Source: Isochrysis galbana (Eukaryota; Haptophyta; Isochrysidales; Isochrysidaceae). From it: 64,000 nucleotides of DNA. The notes under the pieces were generated by a model. It saw nothing but the letters and a program-made list of their open reading frames with translations, had not been told where the DNA came from and made no database searches. Each line of letters begins with the position of its first letter. The first letter of the stretch is position 1. Shown piece by piece: positions 10,390 to 21,850 of the stretch. The stretch is from NCBI GenBank assembly GCA_018136815.1, contig CM030932.1:4812407-4876406 (forward strand), given 5' to 3'. A program made the position numbers and the translations under genes.

Positions 10390-10545
10390 GGGCTGGGTAC
10401 GGGGTAGAGTAGTTCTAGTACGCAGTTGTGTGTAGGGTATGGTGTGTAGTAACACAGTAGTAAAATCTACTCCTACTAATGGTACCTCCACAGCTAGACT
10501 ACTCTACCCTACTATAAAACTCTACAGTAGAGTAGAGTAGACCTA
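10390..10545 (+). promoter_or_regulatory. GAGTA/TACTC cluster upstream of the protease gene
   Basis: Dense repeats of TACTC/GAGTA-type pentamers (GGGTAGAGTAG, CTACTCCTACTA, ACTACTCTACCCTACTA, CAGTAGAGTAGAGTAG) end 40 nt before the ATG at 10585. A similar cluster precedes MED7, and short versions precede the MTHFR, Nudix and YbaB genes. Promoter function is inferred from position only. Confidence 0.35.
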
Positions 10546-10584
10546 GTCGATTCGAGGAGGCCGACGAGGCTCGTCGCGCGGTGG

Positions 10585-13500
10585 ATGGCCGTGAGCCTCG
10601 CTGCGCTCGCGCTGAGCTCCCCTCTTCTCGTGTGCTGCGTGTGCGTGGGTGGGCGGATGGGCCGGGTGAGGAAGCAGGCGCGTCGGGCACCTCCGGCTCT
10701 GCTGGCGCAGACGATGCACAAGCCCGCCAACGACGCCCGCCACTATCGCCTGCTGGAGCTGAGTAATGAGATGCGTGTGCTGCTCGTGTCCGACCCTGAG
10801 ATGGAGGATGAGAACGAGGGAGCGGGGCAGGGCGAGGAGGTGGCCATGAGCGAGGCTGGCGGTACATTGGCGGCAGGCACGATGGGCGACGCGCATATCC
10901 GTCCTGAGCCCGCTCGTCGACGCGGAGGGCGCGGCAAGGAAGAGAGAGCGGCCGCTGTGGCGACGATAGAGGATGAGGAGGACGAGGACGAGGACGAGGA
11001 CGAGGAGGAATACCAGGAGAGTGAGGAAGAGGGTGACGAAGGAGAGGATGAAGAAGATGGAGAGGAAGAAGGTGGTTCGGGCGGTGCGACTGTGGGCAAG
11101 AAGGCAGCGTGTGCGATCTGCGTCGGTGTGGGCTACCTCTGTGATCCACGCCAGACAGACACCGACGGGTATCCTGTGGATGGGCTTGCGCACTTTGTCG
11201 AGCACATGCTCTTCATGGGTACCGATGCTTTCCCGGACGAGAATGGATGGTCCAAGTTCCTTGCTGAGAGGGGAGGCGAGGATAATGGTGAAACGGACGC
11301 CGAGACAACAACCTGCTTCTTCGATGTGAGTCCCAAGTGAGTGCTCCCAGCACGCATGCGCCTCATGATGCCCAGCCATGATGCACGCGTTTGAAAAGCT
11401 ATCGCCGTCATTGTCCTTGTCCAGCCCCATGGTGGCACTCGTTTGCCTGTAGGCATCTGCGTGAGGCTCTCGTTCGCTTTGTCTCCTTCTTCTCTTCGCC
11501 TTTGTTCAGCATGGACTCTGCAAATCGCGAAGTGAAGGCCATTGAGTCTGAATTTCGCCAGGTGCGCACCACAACGGATCAACTTGACGTCTCAGTTGCT
11601 GCACGAGCCTGGCGCTAGCGAACACCGCCTATTCCTCGGTGCACGGGCAGTCTTCCACGCCAATGTGCCGAAGACCAAGCGCCAAAGACAATCAATCCGC
11701 AACGAAGAATCCCGCCCTGATGACGATCTGCGCTCCAAAATTACTTAGACATGCATCTGAGCGATCTAGCTTTGATGTGAATCAGCGTTCGACCGAGGGG
11801 CATGGGAGCCACGAGCCCATTCATCAGTCACGCCCGCTGCCATGTCGCCACTGTCCTGGTCTCATTTCACCCAACCTGAACACGAGGCAACATAGGGGCA
11901 TGGAGGTTGGGGCAAGAGCTTGCCCCCTTCGGAGCGTGCACGAATCCCAGCCGCCCTCGACCCGATGAGAGCTGCGCTCACAAACACTTAGACATGCATC
12001 TGAGCTTTGTGGCCCTGATGCGAATACGTATCTGCCCGAGGGGGCCGGGCGGCCATTTGTTCCACGCTCGCACTTCTGGATGCCTTTCGCATATCTACAT
12101 GCCGCTCAGCCCACACTCCTCCGTCCTCCGGAGTGAAGCTGCAGAGGAGGTGGCCACGATGTGCAGGCCTCTTCCATTGAACATCTCAGTTACTTCAATC
12201 ACCGTCCCTCTCCGTCGCGCAGGTGTGTCAAGACGACGGTGTTCGGCGTTCGGCATTGCTCGCCCACCTCGCACGTGCCGACCATCCATACCACCGATTT
12301 GGTTGGGGCAACGCAGAATCCCTGAACATCAAGCCTGCCGCGAGAGGCATCGACATGCGAGCGGAGCTTGTGCGCTTCCACAAGAAGTACTATTCGTCCA
12401 ATCTCATGAGCCTCGTGTTGATTGGAAAGGAGCCCCTTGACACTCTGCAGGTGCGAGGCGGTTGAGAAATCTCTTCTCCTAACGATGGAGACGGGATCGC
12501 TTGATTGCTAGTACTTTCACACACTGACGCTGCGGCATCTCCTGCGTAGGAGTGGGTGTGCGACGCATGCAGCGCCATTCCGCACATGCAAATCTCACGA
12601 CCGACGTTCGCTGAGCATCGGCTGCCTTTCGATGCAGCTGGTCGCACAATTGAGGAGACGCCTGCTAGAACTGGAACAGCCGCTTCAGTCGCACGCAAGC
12701 GCGTCTCCCCCCGTCTAGCCATTCAAGGTCGTGGGGGCAGCACCGCAACGGGCACTATCAATGCGGCCACCTCAGAACCCCTGGCTGCTTCCCTCGAGCC
12801 CTCGACACCCTTGTGGGTCGACGCCGTGGCAGTCAAGAAGATTCGCTGCCTCGAACTGTCTTTTTTCTCACCATCGCTCCGCCCACATCACCGAACGAAG
12901 CCTGCTGATTACGTGGCCACCATTTTAGGGCACGAAGGCCAGCACTCACTGCTTTCTCACCTGAAGGACAAGGGGCTGGCTACAGGTCTCTACGCAGGCG
13001 TTGACGATGATGGTGATACTTCGGCGGCTACCCAGGTGACTGCATCGCGAAAAAAGTGGCCGCTCAGGACGCGGCGTTTCTACCGGCTGCATTAATTCAT
13101 GCTTTCTTACGCCCTTCTTCACATGTCAGATGTCCGTGACTATCGATCTTACGCCGCAAGGTCTGGTGGACGTGCAGGCCGTCCTCGTCATTTTTTTTCG
13201 CTTCCTCGGCGGCCTTGCGCGTGCGTGTGGTGTGGCCACAGCGGCCAGCTCTGCCAACGATAGTACCCCTTCCGCAGGGCGAGACGGCGAGCCTTCCGAT
13301 CCAGCCGGAGCATCTCCTCCGCGCTGGATATGGGATGAGATTGCAGCCATTGCAGAGATGCGCTTCCGTTATGCCGAGAAAGAGGAAGAAATCGAGTACG
13401 CTCGCCGCCTGGCCATATCGATGCAATCTCGGTATGATCCAGTACACACGTTGAGTGGGGACGCTCTCTACTCTGAGTGGGCGCCTCAAAGCATTGTCGA

Positions 13501-15829
13501 GCTGCTCGGCAAGATGCATCCTTTGTCGATGGTAGCAGTCCTTCATGCGCGATCTGGGGGTGAGAACGGTTTCTACGGGGATTCGACCGAAGTGACCAAT
13601 CTGATCACCTCGATCGGGGACGCGAGAGGGGAAACAGATGCCAAAATACAAGATTCACGAAATGAATCTCCTTCAGACTCCACCCCCAACCGCTTGATCG
13701 GCGCCCCACAATCGCAATGGGAACAAGAGCCTTGGTTTGGCACCCGCTATCGCCTCCGCAAGTTGAGGCGTGCGGAGACGGTCGCATGGGTTGACAGCTA
13801 CACGGGTGCCGACCAAGCCCCTGCCATTTTTTCCTTTCCGCCGCCTAATCCTTACATACCGACGGATTTTGCCCTTCGCCATCCGGATGCGGCAAAACGC
13901 GGGCGGGCCCGGCATGAGAGACAGGACATCGGCAAACCACCTCCACGTGCACCTCCACTCTTGCTGAGGCGCGACATCACGGACACCAGTGCGAGCGCGG
14001 GCTGTATCTTTCATTGCCCAGACGTCGGGCGATGGGCGACACCGAAAGGGGTGATCTGCATGGAAGTTCAATGCGTTCGAGAGGTCAATTCAGTTGAGGG
14101 AAGCCTTGCTTCGACACTAGCTGCAAAGGTGACGGAAATCGCGCATTCTCATTCCATTCGAGTCCACTGCTCACGGCTAGGATGGGATTTGTCACGATCC
14201 ACGGTTCTGCTCAAAGCCATAGATACAATGTTGCATCTTTGCTCATTGCCTGCCTCTCGGCCTCGGATGCTTATCTCTTCAGTTATTGCATGCTCAGGTA
14301 TGTTTGGAGATGCTCAATGAGGAGACGTATGCTGCCACTCTCGCCGGCTTGTCGTACGACTTGTTTGCCACGGAGCGGGGTTTCCACATTCAGGTAACTA
14401 CTGCGCTCCAGCTGAGGTTGTCGCAATTCGTGTGCCAGCCGCCACGTGCTGCAAGAACTGTCCATAGCATGTCTCCGTGCTGTATCTCATGATCTTGTGA
14501 GTTGTAAAGCCGGATTGACATGCATCGCTCGTCTTGTCCTTATGCCCCAATGTATCCTTCCATACCATTGTGGTCCCGCAGGTTGAGGGCTTTTCCCATC
14601 GACTTGAGCCGCTTCTTCTACGCGTATGTTCTACGCTAGCGTCGATTGCCACAACACCGCCAGACGCCAAGATGTACGCGCGCGTCGCGCATGACCACCA
14701 ATTGGCCCTTTCAAATGCTGGCTTCAAACCCGACGCATTGTGTGGCTATGAGCGCCTGCGTGTACTCGAGCGTACCTTTCACCACGTGGATGATAAACTC
14801 GCTGCCCTTTCCGCTCTTGAGCCTGCTCACCTCACTCGCCACGTCGGAGCGGCAATGGAAGGAGGCGTTGGTGTCTCCTTTTATGCGGGGGGTAATTTCG
14901 ATGCCACTGATGCCATTCGTATGTATGAGAAGGCGCGGTCCGCGCTAGGGTCGCCGCCACCTCTTTCCGATGAACGCGCCGCCGTCGCCGCAGCGCGTGC
15001 TGCCTGCATCCAGCTGCCTCCATCGCCAGCTGGATCTGTTTGGGTGGTGGCGAACAAAAATAATGCCGACGACAATTGTGCCGTTGAGGCTTATTGGCAG
15101 CTCGAGCTCTACTCGGAAGTTGCATCCGCGAGGCTGTTCCTTCTAGAAACAATGATGTATGAGCCGCTCTTCAATCAGCTACGGACCAAGCAGCAAATGG
15201 GCTACAGTGTTGGTTGTTCTGGTCGCTCGACTCACGCAACTCTTGGACTGTTGATACATGTGACCTCTGCATCGCACAGCCCAAAAGAAATTGAGGACGC
15301 CATTCTGCAATTCGTGCATGGTTTCCTCGAACAGCTTGAGAGCATGCCACCCGACGAGTACGCTAGACAGGTGCGTCAGCTCTCTAGGCGAGCACCACAG
15401 CCTTTGCTGTTCCCTCGCCATGGCTGTGTTCTCCTATGTAGCCGTTGCCTTGCAACGCCGATGTCTCAGGTTGAAAGTGCCATCACATGCAAGCTCCAAG
15501 ACGACAACTCAATGCTCGATGAGGCCTCGCGATTTTTCTCCGAGATTGAAACGCGTCAGTTCATATTTGACCGAGCGGAGCGCGAGGCCGCAGCACTACG
15601 AGCAACAACGCGTGAGGACCTCGCGCAATGGGCCCGCGATCGACTCGTCGGTTCATCCGCTCGCCGGCTATCCGTCCATGTCCTTAAAGGGGGCGAGGCG
15701 GTCACAAATGCTGCTAGCATAACAGGCCTAGTGCCGATCGGTGAGGTTGGCCTCGACGTATTCAAGGCGAAGCTCGAGGCCGTCCCCGATCCGGTGAGGC
15801 CGTGGCCGAAGGTGGAGGCGCCATTTTAG
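10585..15829 (+). CDS. Nardilysin-like M16 zinc metalloprotease, eight exons
   Basis: Proposed exons: 10585-11336, 11453-11561, 12223-12450, 12550-13035, 13130-14128, 14283-14393, 14582-15370 and 15470-15829; 1277 aa, all joins in frame. The inverted zinc motif HFVEH is near 11191, and the third ligand lies in NREVKAIESEF in exon 2. Other M16 landmarks are HRFGWGN, RFHKKYYSSNLM, LGHEGQHSLLSHLKDKG and GYSVGC. A long Asp/Glu run (10970-11080) sits just before the zinc motif, as in nardilysin rather than insulysin. The N-terminus is hydrophobic, possibly a signal peptide. Intron 2 (661 nt) is large and holds a diverged duplication. The start and the exon 5/6 junction are the least certain points. 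Confidence 0.85.
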
Positions 15830-17185
15830 AGCACAACTTTGAATATACTTTCAACAATTGCGAGTGACGTGGGTACGACGTACCGCCTCGTCTGCGCATG
15901 CTCTTTTGCGAAGGAATAAGGATTAGAAGCCCCTGTGAGTGAGTGGGCATAGCTCTTGCTGAGCGCATGCTCTGTGTAGGGAGCAAGGGGTACGCAAAAC
16001 TTACCGTCAAGGGAGGCGAGCAGGGTGCGGACGCAACCTTACCATCATGGGAGGCTGGTGATGCACGCCTTGGGCTAGTGCCCATCGGTAAGGAGTGATG
16101 ATGCACTTGGCGCCTCAACACGTTCTCACCGTTAGCCATACGTGTTGTCTATGCGAACATGGGGTGACGGCATTATGCATTATGATGGATGCCTCTGCCA
16201 TGGATGTATCATTCCAAGTGTATCTCCGGTGCACCTAGTGCATCCCTTGTGTATCGTCTGGCGCACCTGGTGCACACTGCTCCCGCTTCGGGCGCTACCC
16301 TTCGAACGTTTCGCGTTTCTGCCTCTCCCACACGTATTGTTCTCTGTTCTCTGCGCGCGTTCTGCCTCGTTACTGTTAGTGTCGCGCGCGCTACTGTGGA
16401 TGTGCTCGTCGTGTGTGAATGTAGAGAGACTTTATCAAACGAACGTCGGTCTCTCAATCAATGCGCGCTATATGTCTGCGCTCTTGCTAGCATGCTTCGC
16501 CGCCCCGACTCGCGCAGCGGTGCCTAGATCGAGTTCGCCGTCGAAAGAAGGTCGTCGCGATCCGTCGATGTGGGACGGAATGAAGTTAAGCCATCAAAGC
16601 TGTCCACATGCCCGTTCACAACAATATAGATTCTGGAGCTGTCGGGGACGCGACCTCCAAAAGTCAGTCTCAAAACTAAAAGTTGAGCAATCCCAATTTT
16701 TTTACACAGGAATACACGAATACAACCATCTCATTTTACACGACGGGATGTAGTTCGATGAAGGCCTGACGAAGGATGAAGGCTTGACGACGGAAGTAAG
16801 TGGGAGAAGTGGCCGATCGCCGATCCCAATGCGCCCGACGCTCCGCCGGCACTGGGGCCTTTGGGTCCCACATTGCATGTGTGGGTTGTTACACGCTCTG
16901 AGTGCTTGATTGAGGCTGAGGGGGCTCAGTCTTCAAGGGTAGGAGGGCGCGGTAGAGAGAACGAGAGAGAACAAACAGCGAGCCATGCGCCATGCGCAAG
17001 GCAATGGGGAAATGCAATGATGGCGTGGCAGTGGAAAGCGGAAGCTTGGCGAGGCGGAGGCGAGGCGAGGGGCAAAGGAATGGCGAAGGAAGGCAGGCTG
17101 ACCGCGCTCGTGACCACAAAGGTGAGCCATGCTCATCCCATGGGTCAAAGCGGGGTCGATGAGTGAGACGGGCATGTGCACCAAA
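15830..17185. other. Intergenic, no supported gene
   Basis: Several frames are open but none shows a family motif. A short frame near 16470 starts with a hydrophobic, signal-like stretch (MSALLLACFAAPTRAAVP) but has no coherent downstream domain. I see no terminal repeats that would make 16200-16560 an LTR. Confidence 0.4.
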
Positions 17186-17271
17186 GAGGGTGCAACTCGA
17201 GGTTCCCTTTTTTTGTCACATGGGGGGGCACTTGCCAAAAATACAACCAAACCTGAGGTTGCACCCTCTAA
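17186..17271. mobile_element. Short MITE with imperfect inverted repeats
   Basis: AGAGGGTGCAACTCGAGGTT and the complementary AACCTGAGGTTGCACCCTCT bracket about 86 bp including ACATGGGGGGCACTTGC. The right half recurs at 27178-27230, and a related fragment occurs inverted at 37047-37100. Confidence 0.6.
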
Positions 17272-17764
17272 GCGCATGTGCGGGCTTGTGCGTCGTGCGC
17301 GGTGCGATGGCTGGCGAGATGTGTGGCGAGGGCGTGCGAGTGAGTGAGAGTCAGTGAGGGATGTTTTTGAACTGTGGAATCAATCAAGCTCGCGTTTGAT
17401 TGTGGCAAGTCTCTATGGGGTACGGGCCAAGGAGTGAAGAGTGAAGAGAAGTCTTGAGAGAAGGAGGGAAAGGGCGCGCTACATCATGACGAGGGCCCAC
17501 GAGACACCACCCCACATCACTCACTCACCAACAAGATTTTCCGAAAACTAACGCAACATCGCACAAACAAATCACTCAATTTTTCTCTCACACTACACAT
17601 TGACATTGATAGAATCACCGCATCCGCCTAGAGTATATAAAATACTCTGGATGCGACAGGGAGGAAGAGGCAGGGGAATAGGCGATGTGATGTCAGTGTG
17701 AGTCCGGGAGTAGCGTAGGTTAGCAGCTTAGCGGTCACCTTCAAGAACGTTTTTTGTAAAAGGA

Positions 17765-17990
17765 ACAGGTGCCACCCAGCGGCACGGGAGAAGGGCGAGA
17801 ACATGAGAACATACCGCTGAGGGCAGGTGCACCCCGCTCAACCCAGTCCCCCCCGCAACCTAAGCCCCCAAGTAGAGCACAAGGGGAGCTGCCGCAAGGC
17901 GGTTAGTGAGGTAGGAGGGGGGGGAATGGGCGTGGCTACAGAAGCGAATCCCAATGCCACGCGCGAGGCGAGAATATTAAAAGGTTTTTT
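17765..17990 (+). repeat. Repeat H, copy 2
   Basis: Partner of 9643-9866. It ends GGCGAGAATATTAAAAGG and then a T-run, the same terminus as other retroposons in the window. It has no coding capacity. Confidence 0.7.
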
Positions 17991-18459
17991 TTTCTCTGTG
18001 TGCTGCCCCTAGGGCCCCAGATTCTCCCTCGTTCCTTGCTTCTTGCTTGCCCGTCCCGCCCCCCGCCCCGTTGATTTCCTTGTGCGTTCCCGCGTTTTCC
18101 TCGTCCTCGTCGTTGTTATCATTTCCCGCTTCCGTCCTCCGTCCCGATGACCGACGTCTGTGATCCTGTGCCTAGTGATCCTCCCGCGTGCTACGCCCCC
18201 CAGTGTGCCGGAGCCATCAGGCGTACCGCCTGGGCCTTTCCCACTCCCAGTCCATACCCACGGCCCGTGCCTGATTTCTCCCCAGCCCTCCCCACTCCCC
18301 ATGTTCATGCTCTGGCTGGTGAAGATCCACTGCTCCATCCACACCACCACCACTGCCAACAGTTTGTTCTTAAGACAAACCACAAACAAGCACAGTACGA
18401 GAGCGAGGTGGATGTGGATGTGGACGAGAAGCACAAACACACGCAACCTACTACTACTA

Positions 18460-19193
18460 CTATGATATATCATAAGGTACCTGAGATAGCACAGCCAGCA
18501 TCCGTTCAAAAGCTGCCTGTCCTCGAGGACCTTCCCATAACCTGGCATAACGATCGCTCTTTCCTGTCGATACGGCCGCACTGTCGCTCCCTTCCCATTC
18601 GGCGACACCACTTGTATTATCTCTGTATGTTGATGGGAACGTGAGCGTGCGCAGTCCGGCACGTTCACCTGCGGCAACTATTTCATCCTCTCGGACACGG
18701 AATTCACAAGACTGAGATCGAACTGCTCTTCTACTCGAGGCCGACATGGCGGAGCTGTCCTTTTGCTCTGGCGCCATCTCATCTGGTACTTGCAACTCTT
18801 TGTGTTGACCAAGCGCAGATTGAGCAGATTCACAGGCACTGTCGAGTGCCTGGATGATTTTGCGCTTTTGTGTCAACTGCGCCTGCATGATGAGTATGAG
18901 CTGCTCGTTCGCACGCTTTCCCCGCAACGAATTGAGACAGTGTTGAATGTTTACAATGTGCACCCGGACTTCTGTGAGTCGGGACTGTACCTCCTCAGCT
19001 GAGTGCTGGGAGTCTGAGAGCGAATGGAGCAGCGCGGTAAATTTGGAGAGGAGGGAGCGCTGTAGGTTGCGCAGCGACTGGTACGGTGACGCCGTTGAGT
19101 CGTACCTGATGGGTGCAACGCACGGTGCGCTGTGACAAGAGAATAGGCATGGCGCAGAGAGAGAGAGAGAGGGAGAGAGGGGGGGGGGGGGGG

Positions 19194-19269
<76 letters not shown>

Positions 19270-19438
19270 ACCTCTGGTCTTCGAGAGGCTCAGGAGGCGG
19301 CGGAGGTCCAGCTTGGCGCACGAGGCCGTACATGGTGAACTGCCCTGACGGTGGTGGCGGTGGCTCGGCGGACGTATCCCTCCAGCCGGCCGGAGGCTCA
19401 GGCCATACGGCGGCGCTGTTGCTCATCGGGGCCGACAT
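18460..19438 (-). CDS. MED7: Mediator complex subunit 7 (MED7), two exons
   Basis: Exon 1 is 19438-19272 (minus), 55 codons plus two bases. It starts MSAPMSNSAAVWPEPPAGW and carries Pro-rich stretches (EPPPPPSG, GPPPPPEP) like the MED7 N-terminus. Exon 2 is 19129-18460 and holds the MED7 helical core: LQRSLLSKFTALLHSL, then VHIVNIQHCLNSLRGKRANE (conserved form IN-HH-LN--R-HQARE), then a long coiled-coil-prone helix. The splice GACCAGAG|GTGATC to GTCACAG|CGCACC keeps frame; 277-278 aa, slightly longer than usual. The 142-nt intron is almost entirely (CT)n plus poly-C on the coding strand. MED7 bridges the Mediator middle module in RNA polymerase II transcription. The C-terminal 100 residues are Ser-rich and unrecognised. 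Confidence 0.75.
19151..19266. repeat. (GA)n microsatellite inside the MED7 intron
   Basis: A poly-G run (19181-19196) and about 35 GA units fill the intron. On the coding strand this reads (CT)n and acts as an oversized polypyrimidine tract ahead of the TTGTCACAG acceptor. Confidence 0.9.
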
Positions 19439-19519
19439 CGGCGTGGCAGAGAAATGGTGGCGCCGGGGTGGAGGGGGAGGCCTCTCTCATGAGTAAGAAG
19501 TAAAGAAATAATAAGGGGG

Positions 19520-19640
19520 TTCTAAAGTAGAGTACTTCTCTCGCGTAGACTCGACTACTCTAGTCTACTGTAGAAAGAGTAGAGCTCTACTCTACTCTAC
19601 TCCACTCTACTCTACTCTACACTATTCTAGTCGTTAGAAA
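19520..19640 (-). promoter_or_regulatory. TACTC cluster upstream of MED7
   Basis: At least ten CTACT/TACTC pentamers (for example CTCTACTCTACTCTACTCC) lie 80-200 nt upstream of the MED7 ATG. They resemble the cluster at 10390-10545. Function is inferred. Confidence 0.35.
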
Positions 19641-19641
19641 T

Positions 19642-19806
19642 TGTAGTCTTGTAAGAGGTCTTGTTGGCTAGCATCCCTAGCCACATACACCGGACGAGCC
19701 ATGCACCAACCGCGCACACCCCCATCGCGGGGTAGGGGCTCCGTTGCCGATGAGGCACGGTCCCTCAGCACTAGGATTAAACTAGGACAACAAGAAAACT
19801 CTGACA
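19642..19806 (-). mobile_element. Copia 3' LTR with polypurine tract
   Basis: On the minus strand the purine-rich GGCGATGGGGGAG directly precedes TGTCAGAGTTTTCTTGTTG, the classic polypurine-tract/LTR boundary. The far end is TGTAGTC on the plus strand, giving TG...CA termini and about 165 bp. No matching 5' LTR was found upstream of gag. Confidence 0.6.
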
Positions 19807-19877
19807 CTCCCCCATCGCCAAAGGTGAATCCCTATTTCCCATCCGACGTCATTCCCAATGAAAGATACAAGCATACG

Positions 19878-20600
19878 TCAGGACTGAATCGAGCTCAAGC
19901 GAGATGACGCATAGGCCGACGAAGGATTCTCATTAGGCCGATAAAGGCGTAATGGCTCCACTACGGCATGAGGCCTGTCAACTCTAAGAGAGTTTGCAGG
20001 TTGACCGGTGGGACATGCGGAAGTGCGACAAGTCGCTAAAATGATCCGAGCGACTTGTTGCGGAACGAAACGAACTTCCCCTTTTCTAGAGCCTTGGTCA
20101 TCAATCATGTCGGCAATTTGGTTGTTGGTCGACAGCCACGAAGGAGTTGAGATAAGATCGAGAAATTGCTTGCGGCCAAACCAAAGCCAATTTTCGTAGT
20201 GACGAGTGCGAGCCGTAACACCAGGATTCTTGATTGAAGCGATTGTGGCTGAGTTGTCGCAATGGATAGCAACCGGAAGAGAGTAATCCGCTTCGAGAAA
20301 CTCTAGAACGTTAAGAACGAACCTTAGATCCTTGGCTCCATTAGTATATGCAGCGATTTCGGCTTCGGCAGAGGATTGTGGAATTATCTTCAGCTTGCGT
20401 GCCGAATATGAGACCGCCGCTCCGCAGTACATGATGATGTGACCCGAGAAAGGGTTAGGGGAGGAACCCCAAGATGCGTCTGAGTAGACTTCAATGGTGG
20501 GTGCGGAGCCTCTGTAAGTTAGCGACAGCGATTTGGTGTTGTGTAGGTATGAAAGAACGGCTAGCGCATGCTCGAAGTTCTTGGGGCTTGGATCCTGCAT
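19878..20600 (-). pseudogene. Copia RNase H domain
   Basis: The frame reads MQDPSPKNFEHALAVLSYL, then YSDASWGS, SAEAEIAAYTNGAKD and IHCDNSATIASI, the usual Ty1/copia RNase H order with D, E and D residues present. It was once continuous with the RT segment at 21376-21840. The nested insertion 20622-21372 splits the RT/RNase H connection. Confidence 0.85.
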
Positions 20601-20621
20601 GAACTGACAGAGAAAGCTTGA

Positions 20622-21372
20622 TTAATTAATTTCTTAATAGTCTTACCGCACACGCGGCCGTGCATCCTCTACTTTCTACTCACGTAGGAAACTTTCTACA
20701 CCCCCACTCCCCCGGCCCTTTCCCCCCCGCCATCAGGCGACTCCCCCCGTGCACTACTAGGGGGATAGGGGAAAAGGGCTTAGATATGGTCGGTGGCCCG
20801 CGCCCCCCCCCGGTGATCCGTTCCCCCCTTCCTCCTATGCCTACCGGGCTGGCGGCGGCCTCGGTCCCGACTTATCCTGTACACAGGTGCGGGACTTACC
20901 TATTTTCCGGTGAGCGGAGCTTTCGCTCCGCCCACCCCCTTCTCCGCGCTCTCTCTCCCCTCTCCTGCAGGCACGCGCGATGGCGCGCCTGCGACAGGCC
21001 TGCAGCTGCCCCTGGCGACCCCTGGAGGCCCCTGGAGGCCAGCTCAGGGGGCAGAGGAGGCTGGGGCTGGGCCCTGACCTCCCCTGCCTCTCCCTCGCTG
21101 GCGCTCCTGGGCCTCAGAGGCCCCCACTCTGCACCTGTCTGCCTGTCGAACAGGGGGGGAGGGGGGGTTGGAGCGATGGGCTGGCCACGAGGGGCCAGGA
21201 CGCGCGAATCAGGCGAGCCTGTCAGGGAGAGAGTGGGTCAGCAGGGCAGTGGCCTCCTGGCAAGCCATCAGGCATGCCAGGAGGATGGGTGGTTCCTCCC
21301 CCACGGCAGGGGAGGAGTGGAGAGAGGGGGGGGCTCGTGCCCCCCCATGGGCGAACCAAGTATAAACTTAGT
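20622..21372 (-). mobile_element. Hairpin-headed retroposon R1 nested in the Copia element
   Basis: Flanked by perfect 17-bp direct repeats TGACAGAGAAAGCTTGA at 20605-20621 and 21373-21389. Removing one repeat plus the element restores the Copia frame (KLSLSQFMQDP). In minus orientation it starts ACTAAGTTTATACTTGGTT then CGCCCATGGGGGG, and ends GCGGTAAGACTATTAAG with an AT-rich tail. Long target duplications and an AT-rich end fit retroposition by target-primed reverse transcription. Confidence 0.85.
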
Positions 21373-21375
21373 TGA

Positions 21376-21850
21376 CAGAGAAAGCTTGAAGCAAGCGTAA
21401 GCAACGTCGGGCCTTGTGCAATTTGCTATCCAAAGCAGGCATCCCGTTAGAGCTAGATAGGGCTTGTCCCTCATGATGGCGCGCTCTTCATCAGATGTGG
21501 CACCTTTCATTTTCATGAAAGTATCTATGTCGGTTGAACGAATTGGAATGGTGTATGGTTTGCTCGAGCCGCGCAGGAACTTGGTCGCCGTGTTGACAAT
21601 GTAGTGTTCTTGGCTGACGCGAAGAGTTTTAGCGGTCACATCTCGCGAGAGTAGCATCCCACAAAACAATGAGGGCGCCTTGGGAGCGCTGCACGCGAAC
21701 CTTGCGGTATACCTTGAGAGGAATGTGCGGACTTGCTCGGTAGCCGATTTGTTGTCGCGAGGAAAGCTAATGAGCAAGTTATCGACGTACAGTCCGATCT
21801 TAATTAATATCCCATCTAGGGATCGTTTGAAAAGATTAGGCTCGGCGATC
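21376..21850 (-). pseudogene. Copia reverse transcriptase C-terminal fragment
   Basis: Contains GLYVDNLLISF (the YVDD box reading YVDN), LFCGMLLSRD and CLLWIANCTRPDVAYA. The N-terminal RT fingers, integrase and protease are absent. The fragment starts abruptly at the end of the gag frame, so an internal deletion has joined gag to RT. Confidence 0.85.

Noticed and set aside
16142..16753. Open frame with a signal-like segment near 16470
   Set aside because: No downstream domain, no splice-supported extension, composition like surrounding non-coding DNA.
18147..18644. Plus-strand frame opposite the MED7 3' end
   Set aside because: No motif; His/Pro/Thr-rich run from repeats and overlap with the MED7 coding strand.
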